Notes: generated by a model from the letters alone, not told the origin. A stretch of DNA of 64,000 bases from Flavobacterium sp. Sd200 (GCF_009826935.1 NZ_WUMN01000001.1:310001-374000); one strand, 5' to 3'; shown: positions 36,658 through 45,845, numbered from the stretch's first letter. Numbers and translations are program-made.

Positions 36658-37503
36658 ATGAAAAGCATAAGCATTGCGTCGCTGTTATTTATTGCATCCT
36701 GCACCACTGTTAACTCTCCCTTAAAGCAAATTGGCAAACTTTCGTTGAAAGAAGTTTCAGGCCTTATATATATAAAAGGGCAGTTGTATGGGCAGGAAGA
36801 CAGCGGTAATAAAAGCAGTATTTATAAAATTGGTTTAGACGGCACAACACAGGAAGAAATAAAAATAGTTAACGCTAAAAATACCGACTGGGAAGATCTT
36901 GCTTCAGATAAACAGGGAAATATTTATATTGGCGATTTTGGTAATAACAAAAACGACCGCAAAGACCTTGCTATTTATAGGCTCAATGCTGATGATCTTA
37001 GCAGGGTATCATCTGTAATATCGTTTCATTATCCTGATCAGAAAGAGTTTCCGCCAAAAAAGTCGAACCTTGTTTTTGATGTTGAGGCATTTTTAGAACA
37101 AAACGGAAATTTTTACCTGTTTACTAAAAACCGGAGCAAAGGTTTTAACGGAGAAGTAAAAATATACAGAGTGCCAAACAAAGCAGGTAATCATACCGCT
37201 GAATTGCTTGGAACATTGTCTACCTGCGATAATTTCAGGAAATGTGCTATTACAGGCGCCGACCTTAGTCCTGACGGAACTAAGGCTGTTTTACTTTCGG
37301 GTGCAAAAGTGTGGCTGATTACTAATTTTGGCAATGGCAATTTTGCTAAAGGAAAATTACAGGAGTTTGACCTTGGGCATACATCGCAAAAAGAGGGTAT
37401 TTGTTTTAAAGATAACAACACCCTGCTTATTGCCGACGAAAAAGATAAGAAAGAAGGCGGAAAACTTTATGAAATAAAGCTGTCTGACCTAAAGGCCAAA
37501 TAA
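36658..37503 (+). CDS. Putative lipoprotein with beta-propeller-like body
   Basis: 281 residues from ATG 36658, the start of a lipoprotein signal (MKSISIASLLFIASC; Cys 15 would be lipidated). The in-frame ATG at 36571 would place 29 polar residues ahead of it. The body has repeated strands (SGLIYIKGQLYGQEDSGNK; GNIYIGDFGNNKNDRKDLAI; LSPDGTKAVLLSG; KEGICFKDNNTLLIADEKDK), like SdiA-regulated/NHL-type propellers. Likely located on the periplasmic side or cell surface. Its last 15 bases overlap the convergent gene at 37489. Confidence 0.75.
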   Translation: MKSISIASLLFIASCTTVNSPLKQIGKLSLKEVSGLIYIKGQLYGQEDSGNKSSIYKIGLDGTTQEEIKIVNAKNTDWEDLASDKQGNIYIGDFGNNKNDRKDLAIYRLNADDLSRVSSVISFHYPDQKEFPPKKSNLVFDVEAFLEQNGNFYLFTKNRSKGFNGEVKIYRVPNKAGNHTAELLGTLSTCDNFRKCAITGADLSPDGTKAVLLSGAKVWLITNFGNGNFAKGKLQEFDLGHTSQKEGICFKDNNTLLIADEKDKKEGGKLYEIKLSDLKAK

Positions 37504-40500
37504 AAAGCCAACTGCCACACGCCCACCGTCTGAACCCTGAAAGTAGGTCACTTTTGCAGTAACCACTCCGGCTCCGTTTAGCCATAGGCCACCGCCTGCG
37601 CTTTGGTGCCATCTGTCAGAGGTATCATGTTCTATCCATACACGGCCATAATCGTATCCTCCCATAACGCCATATACAACTGGTACAAAGCTGCTTTTCC
37701 ATTTGCCCAGAGTATATCTAAGATCTGTACTGTGGTAAAGGCTCTCCTTTCCTGTAAAACGTTCACGGCGGTAACCGCGCAAATCGTTATCTCCTCCAAG
37801 CGTAGCAGCCTGATAAAATTCAAAACTGTCGTTAAAAAGTAATTTCGTTTTTACTGTGGTAGCTACCACCAGTTTGTCATCGGGTGTAATTTTATGAACA
37901 AAAGAAAGGGCGCTCTCAAGATGCGGAAAGTTACGTTCTATTTCATCAAAGCTGGTTTTCCATCCGCCCGATAAGTAAAAAGACATACCTTTTGCCGGCA
38001 ACGAACCATTGTCATAATTCGTAAAGCTATATGTGGCCTGCACGCCTCCAAACTGCCTGTGCTCATAAAGTCTTTTGGCAATAGCACCCGGTTGATTGAC
38101 AAAACGTCCTGTAGTACCATCTACTTCTATAGTTTCAAAAGGTAATTTAAGTTCCATAAAGCTTCCGTTTCGCCCATGCTTAAAGAACGAGGGTGCTACC
38201 TGAAATACCTGTAACTTTACACGGTTATAATCCATGCCAAGGGCATCGTCATAATTTTTTGTGTCGTTACCATAACCAAAATAGTTTATACTAAAATTGG
38301 GGCTTGTAAAGCGGGCATCCAGTCCTACGTTCCATTTGCTGGCTACATTCATAAATGTACCGCGATATATAAGTTCAAAGCCTTGTGTTGCAAAAAAGTA
38401 ATTGCCTGTAAATACATGCTTGCGCGAGTAAGGACGACGGTTAAAATTATTAACTGTATAATTTAATGATGCCCCCAGCTTAATACCATCATCGGGGTTA
38501 AACCCTACCGACGGATATCCTGCAAAAACATTATAGGTTGGTTTTTGAGGATCATAGCTGTTGGTCTCATAATCATCTGTAAGAAGCAATCTGGCATTGC
38601 CATCATTATTATAGGTGTTCTCCTTGCTTTTAAAGTCATACACTTTAACCCTTCTGCCGTTTTCTATAGTGTAAGTATCGTGGTTTTGTCCTCCAAGCAA
38701 GCGTAGGGTTATAGGCTTTTCAGGCTTACCTTTTACTTCAAAAGTATCATCGTCGTCAAGTCCATAGATCCAAATTTCTTTAGTTTGTTTGCGGTTATAG
38801 GTTTGAGAAAAAATCAGGGTTTCTTTCTCCTTTTTCAGGCTGTAGGTTTTAACTTCGGTAACACCGTCCGGCAGGCGTGTAATTACAAATTTTTCTTTTT
38901 TATCTGTACCTGTTATTAAAACAGTACGCAATAAAACTTCCCTGTATTCTAATGCATACTTGGCCAGTTTTTCGCGTCTGCTTTTTAGGTTAGCTTTTAT
39001 TTCTTGCATGGTTTCATCCTGCACTTCGGCAGGCAATTCGCTAAAAGCTTTGTCTATAACTTCGTCAGTAAGGTCATGTTGCAGTGCTTTAGCTTCTTCA
39101 AGCCATACACTTTCCCCGGCTTTTGTAATTAATGCCAAATCCTGTGCATAGCCGGCACGGCAAAGCCATTTTACACTGCCAATATCATCTTTATATGGCT
39201 TCATGTAACGCAGTGGCGGAGCCTGCATGAGTATTGTTAGCAGTGCCCCTCCGTATTTAGGAAAAGCCTGATCCCTGTCGCGTGGAATAGGACGATAATA
39301 AACACTGTCTTTTTCTTCAAAACGAGACCAGCGCCATTGGTCGGCATGCCTGTCCCAGTCGCCCAATAGAATATCGAACAGCCGTGCTTTTATATAGGCC
39401 TTTTCGTCTATTGTATATTTTTTATCCTTATGCAGGTTTTTATATACATCGTCTGTGCCGTCAATTCCGTCAGGTTTTCCAAAGCTTTCCAGGTTCTTAA
39501 ACTCATCCGTAGGGCGTTCTTCAACCATGTAAAGTGCATCGCCATATTCTTCGTTATAATGCTTCAGGGCATTTTGTTTGGGTATGTAATACAGCTCAGG
39601 GTTTGTATGATATATTCCTGCTGCTTCAGTAAGGTCGTCTATAATGAACGGTGTGTAAGGGTGTGCCGTGGTATAAAAATCCAAAAGAAAACGCTCTGTT
39701 GCCGTATTTGCATAATCATCGCCCACATAGCGGTCTTTAAACGCTACAGCCTGCAAAAAGCGTGTGGCACTTTTTTTAACCCCACGCATTACATACTCTT
39801 TTCCGTCTTTATCAATAATACGAACTGAGTTGCTTTGGTGCCCGCCTCCGGCACGACCTACAGTAAGTCCGCCATGCAGGGTATCCAGAACTACAGTTTT
39901 TACTTTTATAGGAGTACTGTAATATTTACTGTAATGATACCCGAATAGGAACCTGTAAAATTTACTTTTTTTCGTCATTTCAGGCGTATAGACCGATGCC
40001 TCTACAGTATCCGGAAAACTGTTAGGATATTGTTTTAGTGTTGGCTCAGTCTTTTCAAGTATTACCTTTTCAAATATTTTTTCTTCGCTGTCGCCGGTAT
40101 CGCTAAGTTTAAAGTAGGCTACTTTGGCAAGGCCGTTTTTATAAACATCGAGGCTAGCATAGCCAGTGCCGCCATAAGCAAAATCCTGAGGGTACTTAAT
40201 TTTTACGGCTCCGGTTTTAGAAGCCGACCCGCTGATTATTTGATGGATGTTGTCTTTGTAAATATATTGCAGGTTATGGTCGTGACCCGAAACTACAATA
40301 ACATTGTTTTTGTTTTGTATGAGTGCACGTATGCGTTTAGATAACGTACTGTAAACTTTGCTTTGCAAATCCTGCATAGATATCCCTCCGGTATTGCGCA
40401 CCAAATTTATAAAAGAGCCTACTATTGGTAGTGGGAATTTATATTTTAGAGGAAATATTTGTTTGTAAAAAGACTGTTGCCCTCCATGCGATCCGTTGGA

Positions 40501-41220
40501 AAATAATGGATGGTGTATGGCTATAATAACAGTCTTTTCCTGATTTTTATTTAGCAGGCTTTCAAGTTCTGTAAACAAGCCTTCGCGGGTTTTTATATCG
40601 CAGTCATCGTTTATGGTAGGGTAGTTGTCCCAGTCTTCAATAAACCATTCGCTGTCTATAGCAATAAGAGTAAGGCTGTCGTTAATTTTTATATCGTTAA
40701 TAGGGCAACTTTTTCCCGGCAGGAACGCTTTTTTACCGTTTAGGGCTTTAACAACCTGTTTTTCCTGTTCCTCCAAACCTTTTATGCCATGATACCAGTC
40801 GTGGTTTCCGGGAATAAAATGCACTTTGCCCTTAAAGCCGTCCGCAAGTGCAAGCTGGCTGTTTAACGATGCTTCTGCTGCTTCCCGGTCTTCGTGTTCT
40901 TTTGGTGGCATTCCTAAAGGATAGATATTATCTCCCAAATATAGAAGTGAGGTGTTCTTATCTTCTGTAGCTAACTTTTGCTTTATTATACCCAGCAATT
41001 GTTGCGAACGTGGCTGTGTTGCATATCCTGCATCGCCTACCAAATAAAAACGATGCAAAAGACTGTCGGTTTGCAAAGCATCTGTGCGCGTGGCGGTTGC
41101 CTGTTTACCATATTGAACCCTATTTGTAGCGCATGATGATATAAAAGCAGCCACAATAATAAGGCAGGCTAAGCGTTTAATATTTCTTAACAAATTACAT
41201 TTAAGCCAAAAGAATTTCAT
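37489..41220 (-). CDS. Lipoprotein joining metallophosphatase, kinase-like and outer-membrane barrel parts
   Basis: 1243 residues. Lipoprotein signal with LIIVAAFISSC; no later Met precedes the lipobox, so the start is fixed. The calcineurin-like phosphoesterase domain (about 55-370) has a full metal set: GDAGY, YLGDNIYP, GNHDWYH, IHHPLFS, GHDHN. A middle domain (about 440-800) shows a lysine-containing strand YVMRGVKKSATRF, then a catalytic-loop-like GDWDRHADQ (620-628) and PIPRDRDQAF (D648, D650). It resembles CotH/HipA-type kinases, but this is my inference. The C-terminal about 350 residues are a beta-barrel of the BamA/TamA (D15) type ending in VAVGFLFGL. It should sit in the outer membrane with enzymes on one face. 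The substrate is unknown. Confidence 0.85.
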   Translation of the reverse strand: MKFFWLKCNLLRNIKRLACLIIVAAFISSCATNRVQYGKQATATRTDALQTDSLLHRFYLVGDAGYATQPRSQQLLGIIKQKLATEDKNTSLLYLGDNIYPLGMPPKEHEDREAAEASLNSQLALADGFKGKVHFIPGNHDWYHGIKGLEEQEKQVVKALNGKKAFLPGKSCPINDIKINDSLTLIAIDSEWFIEDWDNYPTINDDCDIKTREGLFTELESLLNKNQEKTVIIAIHHPLFSNGSHGGQQSFYKQIFPLKYKFPLPIVGSFINLVRNTGGISMQDLQSKVYSTLSKRIRALIQNKNNVIVVSGHDHNLQYIYKDNIHQIISGSASKTGAVKIKYPQDFAYGGTGYASLDVYKNGLAKVAYFKLSDTGDSEEKIFEKVILEKTEPTLKQYPNSFPDTVEASVYTPEMTKKSKFYRFLFGYHYSKYYSTPIKVKTVVLDTLHGGLTVGRAGGGHQSNSVRIIDKDGKEYVMRGVKKSATRFLQAVAFKDRYVGDDYANTATERFLLDFYTTAHPYTPFIIDDLTEAAGIYHTNPELYYIPKQNALKHYNEEYGDALYMVEERPTDEFKNLESFGKPDGIDGTDDVYKNLHKDKKYTIDEKAYIKARLFDILLGDWDRHADQWRWSRFEEKDSVYYRPIPRDRDQAFPKYGGALLTILMQAPPLRYMKPYKDDIGSVKWLCRAGYAQDLALITKAGESVWLEEAKALQHDLTDEVIDKAFSELPAEVQDETMQEIKANLKSRREKLAKYALEYREVLLRTVLITGTDKKEKFVITRLPDGVTEVKTYSLKKEKETLIFSQTYNRKQTKEIWIYGLDDDDTFEVKGKPEKPITLRLLGGQNHDTYTIENGRRVKVYDFKSKENTYNNDGNARLLLTDDYETNSYDPQKPTYNVFAGYPSVGFNPDDGIKLGASLNYTVNNFNRRPYSRKHVFTGNYFFATQGFELIYRGTFMNVASKWNVGLDARFTSPNFSINYFGYGNDTKNYDDALGMDYNRVKLQVFQVAPSFFKHGRNGSFMELKLPFETIEVDGTTGRFVNQPGAIAKRLYEHRQFGGVQATYSFTNYDNGSLPAKGMSFYLSGGWKTSFDEIERNFPHLESALSFVHKITPDDKLVVATTVKTKLLFNDSFEFYQAATLGGDNDLRGYRRERFTGKESLYHSTDLRYTLGKWKSSFVPVVYGVMGGYDYGRVWIEHDTSDRWHQSAGGGLWLNGAGVVTAKVTYFQGSDGGRVAVGFLFGL

Positions 41221-41247
41221 AATTTGGTGCTATTAATTTTCCTACCT

Positions 41248-42429
41248 ATGGATATTGTTGAAAAAGCCGAGAGTTACGTCTTTCATTCATTCAAAGATAA
41301 GCTATCTCCCGATTATATTTACCATAATTTTAACCATACTTTACGTGTAGTAAACAATGCTAAGCTTATTGCCAAAGAAGAGGGAGTAAGTACAGATGAC
41401 ATAGAAATTATTACTCTTGCCGCATGGTTTCATGACCTTGCTTATATAGAAGGGCCTGATGGGCACGAACTTCGCAGTAGTGTTATGGCAAAGGATTTTT
41501 TGACAGAAAGTGGGTATGATGCAAATAAGGCCGAAGCAGTAGCGACCCTTATACGCGCTACTCAATTGGGAGTGGAACCACAAAACCATTTGGAAAAAAT
41601 TATTAAAGATGCCGACTGTTCTCATTTTGCCGAGCCTAACTATGTGCAGCTTGCTGAATTGCTGCGCGAAGAATGGAAAATTACACAAAAAAAAGAATAC
41701 ACCGATTTGGAGTGGGCTATAAGTAACCGCAAGGTGTTGCTGCATTACCACCGTTTTTTTACAGAATATGCCAAGACAAACTTACAGCCGCAAAAAGAAG
41801 CTAACATAGCTGCTTTGCAGGTTTGTATAAACGATTTGGAGTATGGTAAGAAAAAAACAAAAGATAAGGCCGGTAAAAAGAAACAGGAAAAACCTGAAAG
41901 ACCGGAACGCGGCATAGATACTATGTTTAGGGTTACGCTTAACAACCACACCCGCCTGAGCGAAATTGCCGATAGCAAGGCAAACATTTTGCTGTCTGTA
42001 AATGCAATTATTATATCTATAGCTTTAAGTACACTTATACCCAAACTTGATGCTCCGGGCAATGCCCACCTTATAGGGCCGACTTTTATAATGATGCTGT
42101 TCAGTACGGTCAGTATAGTTTTTGCTATACTTTCTACACGCCCTAAGGTAACAACAGGTACCTTTACGCGCAAAGATGTAGAAGACAGAAAGGTTAACCT
42201 GCTGTTTTTTGGCAACTTTTATAAAATGCCTTTAGATGAATATGAGTGGGCTGTAAACGACCTTATGAAAGAGCGCGACTATCTTTATAATGCCATGATA
42301 AAAGACCTTTACTTTCTTGGAAAGGTACTTAACCGCAAGTATAACCTGCTACGCATTACTTACAATATCTTTATGGTAGGCATTATACTTTCGGTAGTAG
42401 CGTTTGTGGTAGCTTTCCAAACACTGTAA
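41248..42429 (+). CDS. HD phosphohydrolase fused to a Pycsar-type effector (PycTM, DUF5706)
   Basis: 393 residues from ATG 41248 (MDIVEKAESYVFHSF); ATG 41224 is possible. The HD domain (about 1-190) shows H..HD..D: YHNFNHTLRV, AAWFHDLAYIEG, IIKDADCSHFAEP. A lysine-rich linker (KKKTKDKAGKKKQEKPERPE) leads to the DUF5706 unit: DTMFRVTLNNHTRLSEIADS, a first helix pair (ILLSVNAIIISIALSTLI; IMMLFSTVSIVFAIL), then FGNFYKMPLDEYEWAV and a last helix (YNIFMVGIILSVVAFVVAF). DUF5706 proteins are the membrane-disrupting effectors of Pycsar anti-phage systems, triggered by cCMP or cUMP. No cyclase is seen in the window. The HD domain might hydrolyse the signal nucleotide. Confidence 0.82.
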   Translation: MDIVEKAESYVFHSFKDKLSPDYIYHNFNHTLRVVNNAKLIAKEEGVSTDDIEIITLAAWFHDLAYIEGPDGHELRSSVMAKDFLTESGYDANKAEAVATLIRATQLGVEPQNHLEKIIKDADCSHFAEPNYVQLAELLREEWKITQKKEYTDLEWAISNRKVLLHYHRFFTEYAKTNLQPQKEANIAALQVCINDLEYGKKKTKDKAGKKKQEKPERPERGIDTMFRVTLNNHTRLSEIADSKANILLSVNAIIISIALSTLIPKLDAPGNAHLIGPTFIMMLFSTVSIVFAILSTRPKVTTGTFTRKDVEDRKVNLLFFGNFYKMPLDEYEWAVNDLMKERDYLYNAMIKDLYFLGKVLNRKYNLLRITYNIFMVGIILSVVAFVVAFQTL

Positions 42430-42430
42430 T

Positions 42431-43507
42431 TTATCCTGCCACCTGGGCAATTTCTTCGGTAGACAGAAGATTTAACAAGGCTGTTTCATTAGGGTTCAAA
42501 TCGCTGTGGTTGTTAACCTCTGTAACATTATAATTCCATATGGTGCCTTTCTCATAGGCAGCAACGACTGTAGGGTGCACATAATATTTTTTGCAAACCG
42601 TGCGCGTATTGCCCAGTTTTCCTGCTACACTATCGAGCACGCTAACCACTTTTCGTTTAAAGTCGGCCGCACTTTCAAACTCACCAAGCTCCCGAAATGC
42701 ACACAGTGCATTAAGGCTGCCCGCCCATGCCCGGAAGTCTTTGGCCGTAAAATCTTCTCCGCTTATTTCTTTAAGATAGGTGTTTATATCTCCCGATCCA
42801 ATTGTATGTCTTTTACCTTCATCGTCAAGATATTGAAAAAGCTCCTGACCGGGTATGTCCTGGCATTTTTTCACGAGGTTAGCCATGCGGCGGCTTTGCA
42901 GTTTTATTTTGTGTTTAACACCTTTTTTGCCCACAAAATCGAACAACACAGTAGACCCGTCAAATTTTACGTGCCTGTCGCGCAGTGTGGTTAAACCAAA
43001 CGATCCGTACAACTTTTTATAGGCGTCATTACCAATGCGGATATTGGTTAATTCTATCAGTTTTACAACCAGTGCCACTACTTTTAAATAGGGCAGACCA
43101 CTGCGTTTTAAGTCTTTTTCAACCTGCTCGCGAATGTGTGGCAAGGCAACACCAAACCTGCGGAGGCGGTAAAATTTAGACTGGTTTCTAATTTTGTTCC
43201 ACTCCGGATGATAGCGGTATTGTTTACGTCCTTTAGTATCGATTCCTGTAACCTGAAGATGACCGTTAGAGTAGGGGCTTATCCATACATTTTCCCATGC
43301 GGGTGGGATTACCAAATGTTTTATGCGTTCCAATACCTCTTTGTCTTTTACGGTTGTTCCGGTTTCATCTTTATAAGAAAAGCCGTTGGCTTTGCGCTTG
43401 CGGTAGTAGCCTTTATCAGACGACAAACTATAGCGTAAGCCAACGGCCTTTGCCGTTACTTTAGGATCGCTCCCTATTTTTTCGAGTTTTTTTTGCAGGC
43501 GGTTCAT
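42431..43507 (-). CDS. DNA topoisomerase IB
   Basis: 358 residues, the usual bacterial length. It relaxes supercoils through a 3'-phosphotyrosine. Seen: LVIPPAWENVWISP, the DNA-binding HLQVTGIDTKGRKQYRYHP, the catalytic Arg/Lys regions (ELTNIRIGNDAY, LRDRHV), FTAKDFRAWAGS and the tyrosine motif KKYYVHP near the C-terminus. It ends one base from the convergent HD-PycTM gene and directly abuts the upstream 101-aa gene, so it is probably the second gene of a pair. Confidence 0.93.
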   Translation of the reverse strand: MNRLQKKLEKIGSDPKVTAKAVGLRYSLSSDKGYYRKRKANGFSYKDETGTTVKDKEVLERIKHLVIPPAWENVWISPYSNGHLQVTGIDTKGRKQYRYHPEWNKIRNQSKFYRLRRFGVALPHIREQVEKDLKRSGLPYLKVVALVVKLIELTNIRIGNDAYKKLYGSFGLTTLRDRHVKFDGSTVLFDFVGKKGVKHKIKLQSRRMANLVKKCQDIPGQELFQYLDDEGKRHTIGSGDINTYLKEISGEDFTAKDFRAWAGSLNALCAFRELGEFESAADFKRKVVSVLDSVAGKLGNTRTVCKKYYVHPTVVAAYEKGTIWNYNVTEVNNHSDLNPNETALLNLLSTEEIAQVAG

Positions 43508-43813
43508 CTATTCGTCCTCCCTGCCCTGTATGCTCATAGTTTCTAATAATTTTGCAGCGCTATTTTCGCTAAATGCGCCATATCCGGCCACAAAAACACC
43601 TTTTTGCCCATCTTTGCTTTTAATGCCATATACGGTAGCTTCATCGCCGGGGTCGCTTTCGCCTTCATAGCGGTAAATTTCCATAATTTCAAAGTCTTTA
43701 AAGTTGGCTTTAATACGGTCTTCTTCAAGGTTAAAATCGGTTGTATAACCCTTTGCTGCCAGCTCCTGCAAAGCCTTGCTTACAGTTGCATAATGATACA
43801 TTTGTCTGTCCAT
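43508..43813 (-). CDS. Small conserved protein (often mislabelled PRPP synthetase)
   Basis: 101 residues. Similar small Bacteroidota proteins carry the name 'phosphoribosylpyrophosphate synthetase', but none of the PRPP-synthase motifs is present and the length is a third of that enzyme. Visible: an N-terminal helix ([20 protein letters not shown]) and a beta-rich rest ([19 protein letters not shown]). Function unknown. Its stop codon touches the topoisomerase start, indicating translational coupling. Confidence 0.78.
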   Translation of the reverse strand: MDRQMYHYATVSKALQELAAKGYTTDFNLEEDRIKANFKDFEIMEIYRYEGESDPGDEATVYGIKSKDGQKGVFVAGYGAFSENSAAKLLETMSIQGREDE

Positions 43814-43903
43814 GATAGTAATTTTTTAAAGTGCTTTGTTCTATTACTTTAAAATTAAAACTTTCAGGTTTTGAAGCCAGCCAAGGAAATGTTAATCTTA
43901 AAT

Positions 43904-44021
43904 AGTTTTCAGCCACAGTCCAGGTTTTCAGTTGATATAGGTCTAGTATAAAATAAGTTACGATAGTTATAGTTAAAGATATTATACAATAAACTGAAAA
44001 CTGTGACTGAAAACTGTGACT
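43904..44021. repeat. Inverted repeat of ACTGAAAAC units upstream of rnpB
   Basis: The right arm (43992-44021) holds two tandem 13-bp units ACTGAAAACTGTG. The left arm (43904-43933) is its inverted counterpart with a 6-base insertion. About 58 bases separate the arms. It could be a dispersed intergenic repeat or part of the rnpB control region. Confidence 0.5.
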
Positions 44022-44045
44022 TCTATACAGGAATGCTTACCTTCG

Positions 44046-44362
44046 CGCCGCAGGCCGCCTTATCGCTCTTTGCAAAAAGGGAGGAAAGTCCGGACACCAG
44101 AGGGCAGCATAGCGGGTAACGCCCGTCACTGTGGGTAAAACCGCAGGAGGACAAGTGCAACAGAAAGTATGTACAGGTGATGCTGTAGTGAAACCAGGTA
44201 AACTCTATGCGGTGAAATGCCATGTATACCGGCTATATGTAGGGCTGCCCGCCCGATGCCGGGGGGTAGGCAGATTGAGCACCGGCAGTAATGCCGTGTT
44301 TAGATAAATGATAAGGGTTCTTTAAAGGAATACAGAATCCGGCTTACAGGCCTGCTTTTTAT
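44046..44362 (+). ncRNA. rnpB: RNase P RNA
   Basis: The conserved core of bacterial type A RNase P RNA is recognisable: GAGGAAAGTCCGGAC (CR I), CAGAGGGCAGCATAGCGGG-like P4/P5 region, AGGGCTGCCCGCCCGATG, the universal AGATAAATGAT, and ACAGAATCCGGCTTAC near the 3' end. The P1 helix pairs GCAGGCC (44050-44056) with GGCCTGC (44349-44355), followed by TTTTTATTTTTT as terminator. It cleaves 5' leaders from pre-tRNAs. End points are within a few bases. Confidence 0.93.
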
Positions 44363-44466
44363 TTTTTGGAATATTCTACTAAGTGTATTTGAGATAAATC
44401 TTTTCTCACCAGATTCTAATTCATGGCAGGGTTGATTGATTTTTTGTACTTATACATAGTTACAAT

Positions 44467-45048
44467 CTAATCCTCCTCGTTCACTTCAATAACATCGTCA
44501 ACTTCTCCGTTGTCGAACTCAAAAAAGGTAAACACAGATCCTCCGTATTTTTTATTGAATGAGTAGTTCATCATGTGTTCCAACTTGGTGTATTTAGAGT
44601 GTTCAATGATCATAATACCGTCTTCGTTTAACAGTTCATTCTCAAAAACGAGGGTCACTATTTCTTCAAACAGTTTTTGATCCATGTCATAAGGTGGGTC
44701 GGCCACTATAATGTCATAGCCTGTTTTGTGCCCTTTTAAAAACTTAATAACATCACTCTTTACGGCAGATATATTAAAATCGAATTCCGCAGCAGTTTGT
44801 TTTATAAACTTTATACAACCAAAATCAGCATCTACAGATGTTATTGCCGATGCCCCACGCGACCCAAACTCATAACTAAGGTTACCCGTGCCGCTAAACA
44901 GGTCGAGCACTTTAAGTCCGTTAAAGTCTATGCGGTTGTTGAGTATATTAAACAACGATTCCTTGCTCATATCGGTAGTTGGGCGAACGGGCAGGTTTTT
45001 TGGGGGGCTTATCCTGCGGCCTTTATATTTTCCGGAAATTATTCTCAT
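44467..45048 (-). CDS. rsmD: 16S rRNA (guanine(966)-N2)-methyltransferase
   Basis: 193 residues, typical length. Motifs: MRIISGKYKGRRI at the start, RPTTDMSKESLFNIL, SAM-binding VLDLFSGTGNLSYEFGSRGA, and catalytic VADPPYDMDQK. It methylates 16S rRNA during 30S assembly. It overlaps the upstream DUF3822 gene by 4 bases, so the two are translationally coupled. Confidence 0.95.
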   Translation of the reverse strand: MRIISGKYKGRRISPPKNLPVRPTTDMSKESLFNILNNRIDFNGLKVLDLFSGTGNLSYEFGSRGASAITSVDADFGCIKFIKQTAAEFDFNISAVKSDVIKFLKGHKTGYDIIVADPPYDMDQKLFEEIVTLVFENELLNEDGIMIIEHSKYTKLEHMMNYSFNKKYGGSVFTFFEFDNGEVDDVIEVNEED

Positions 45049-45845
45049 GAGTTAAATAAAATAAAGTTGTGCAAAGCCTCCTGCCTGTCGGCATTCCATT
45101 TTAGCACCGGACCCTCGGGTTCGTATATCGATATATTGCGAATATAATTATAGGCAATTTTAAACCTCGGGTCGGTTTCGGTAATAGCACCCAGCAATAA
45201 AATTTTTGCTGTTTCGGGGTTCAGGTTAAGCTGCTCCATAGTAAAGAGCAGGTAATACAAAAAGTCTTCGGGAGTACTGTATTCAAACGAGTTAAAAAGC
45301 AGCAGCTTTTGGTTGTGGGTAACCACAATTTCAAAATGCGATGCCTGTATGTGGGCATACACCAGCTTCTCGTCTATATTTACTGATGCATCCAATAGTT
45401 TTTCTACCAGTATACTGTTGGTATTTTTATATTCAAAAGACCCCAGGCGTTCTAATAAAAAGTTGTTTACGTTTATGAGAGGCACATAAACATTTGTCAT
45501 GGCATATACAGGCAGTATGTCCCATGCAAAAAAATCGGCCTCAAAAACACGGGTGTTATATTGCAGGTAGCTGCCGGGGTAGTTTTCGTCGAACAACACA
45601 TTAGGTACAAAAGCATTAAAGCTGTTATCGTGCAGCACCATTACTTCATCATAATCATTCTTTAGCTCCGGATGCTCTACAAAAACCCTCCACAGTTCGT
45701 CTTCCAGGGGCAAGTGTTTGCTAAAACTATTGTGTTTAAGGCTTACAATTTCCCAATTAAGCGTATCGAATATACAGAACGACATACCGCCCGGGCCAAT
45801 TTGCAGCGACAGTTTGCGGTAGTTTTTTGTAGTAATGGCGTCGTT
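45045..45845 (-). CDS. DUF3822 family protein
   Basis: 266 residues from ATG 45845 (MNDAITTKNYRKLSLQIG); an ATG 12 bases upstream is also possible. Bacteroidota-specific DUF3822, commonly found with rsmD. The body has an actin/ASKHA-like alternation (LSLQIGPGGMSFCIF; KLVYAHIQASHFEIVVTHNQ; AKILLLGAITETDPRF), but the biochemical role is not known. The 4-base overlap with rsmD supports one operon. Confidence 0.85.
   Translation of the reverse strand, partial: NDAITTKNYRKLSLQIGPGGMSFCIFDTLNWEIVSLKHNSFSKHLPLEDELWRVFVEHPELKNDYDEVMVLHDNSFNAFVPNVLFDENYPGSYLQYNTRVFEADFFAWDILPVYAMTNVYVPLINVNNFLLERLGSFEYKNTNSILVEKLLDASVNIDEKLVYAHIQASHFEIVVTHNQKLLLFNSFEYSTPEDFLYYLLFTMEQLNLNPETAKILLLGAITETDPRFKIAYNYIRNISIYEPEGPVLKWNADRQEALHNFILFNS

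Noticed and set aside
42431..42994. Rightward frames opposite the topoisomerase IB gene
   Set aside because: Antisense shadows; the catalytic tyrosine motif KKYYVHP and the other family motifs are on the minus strand.
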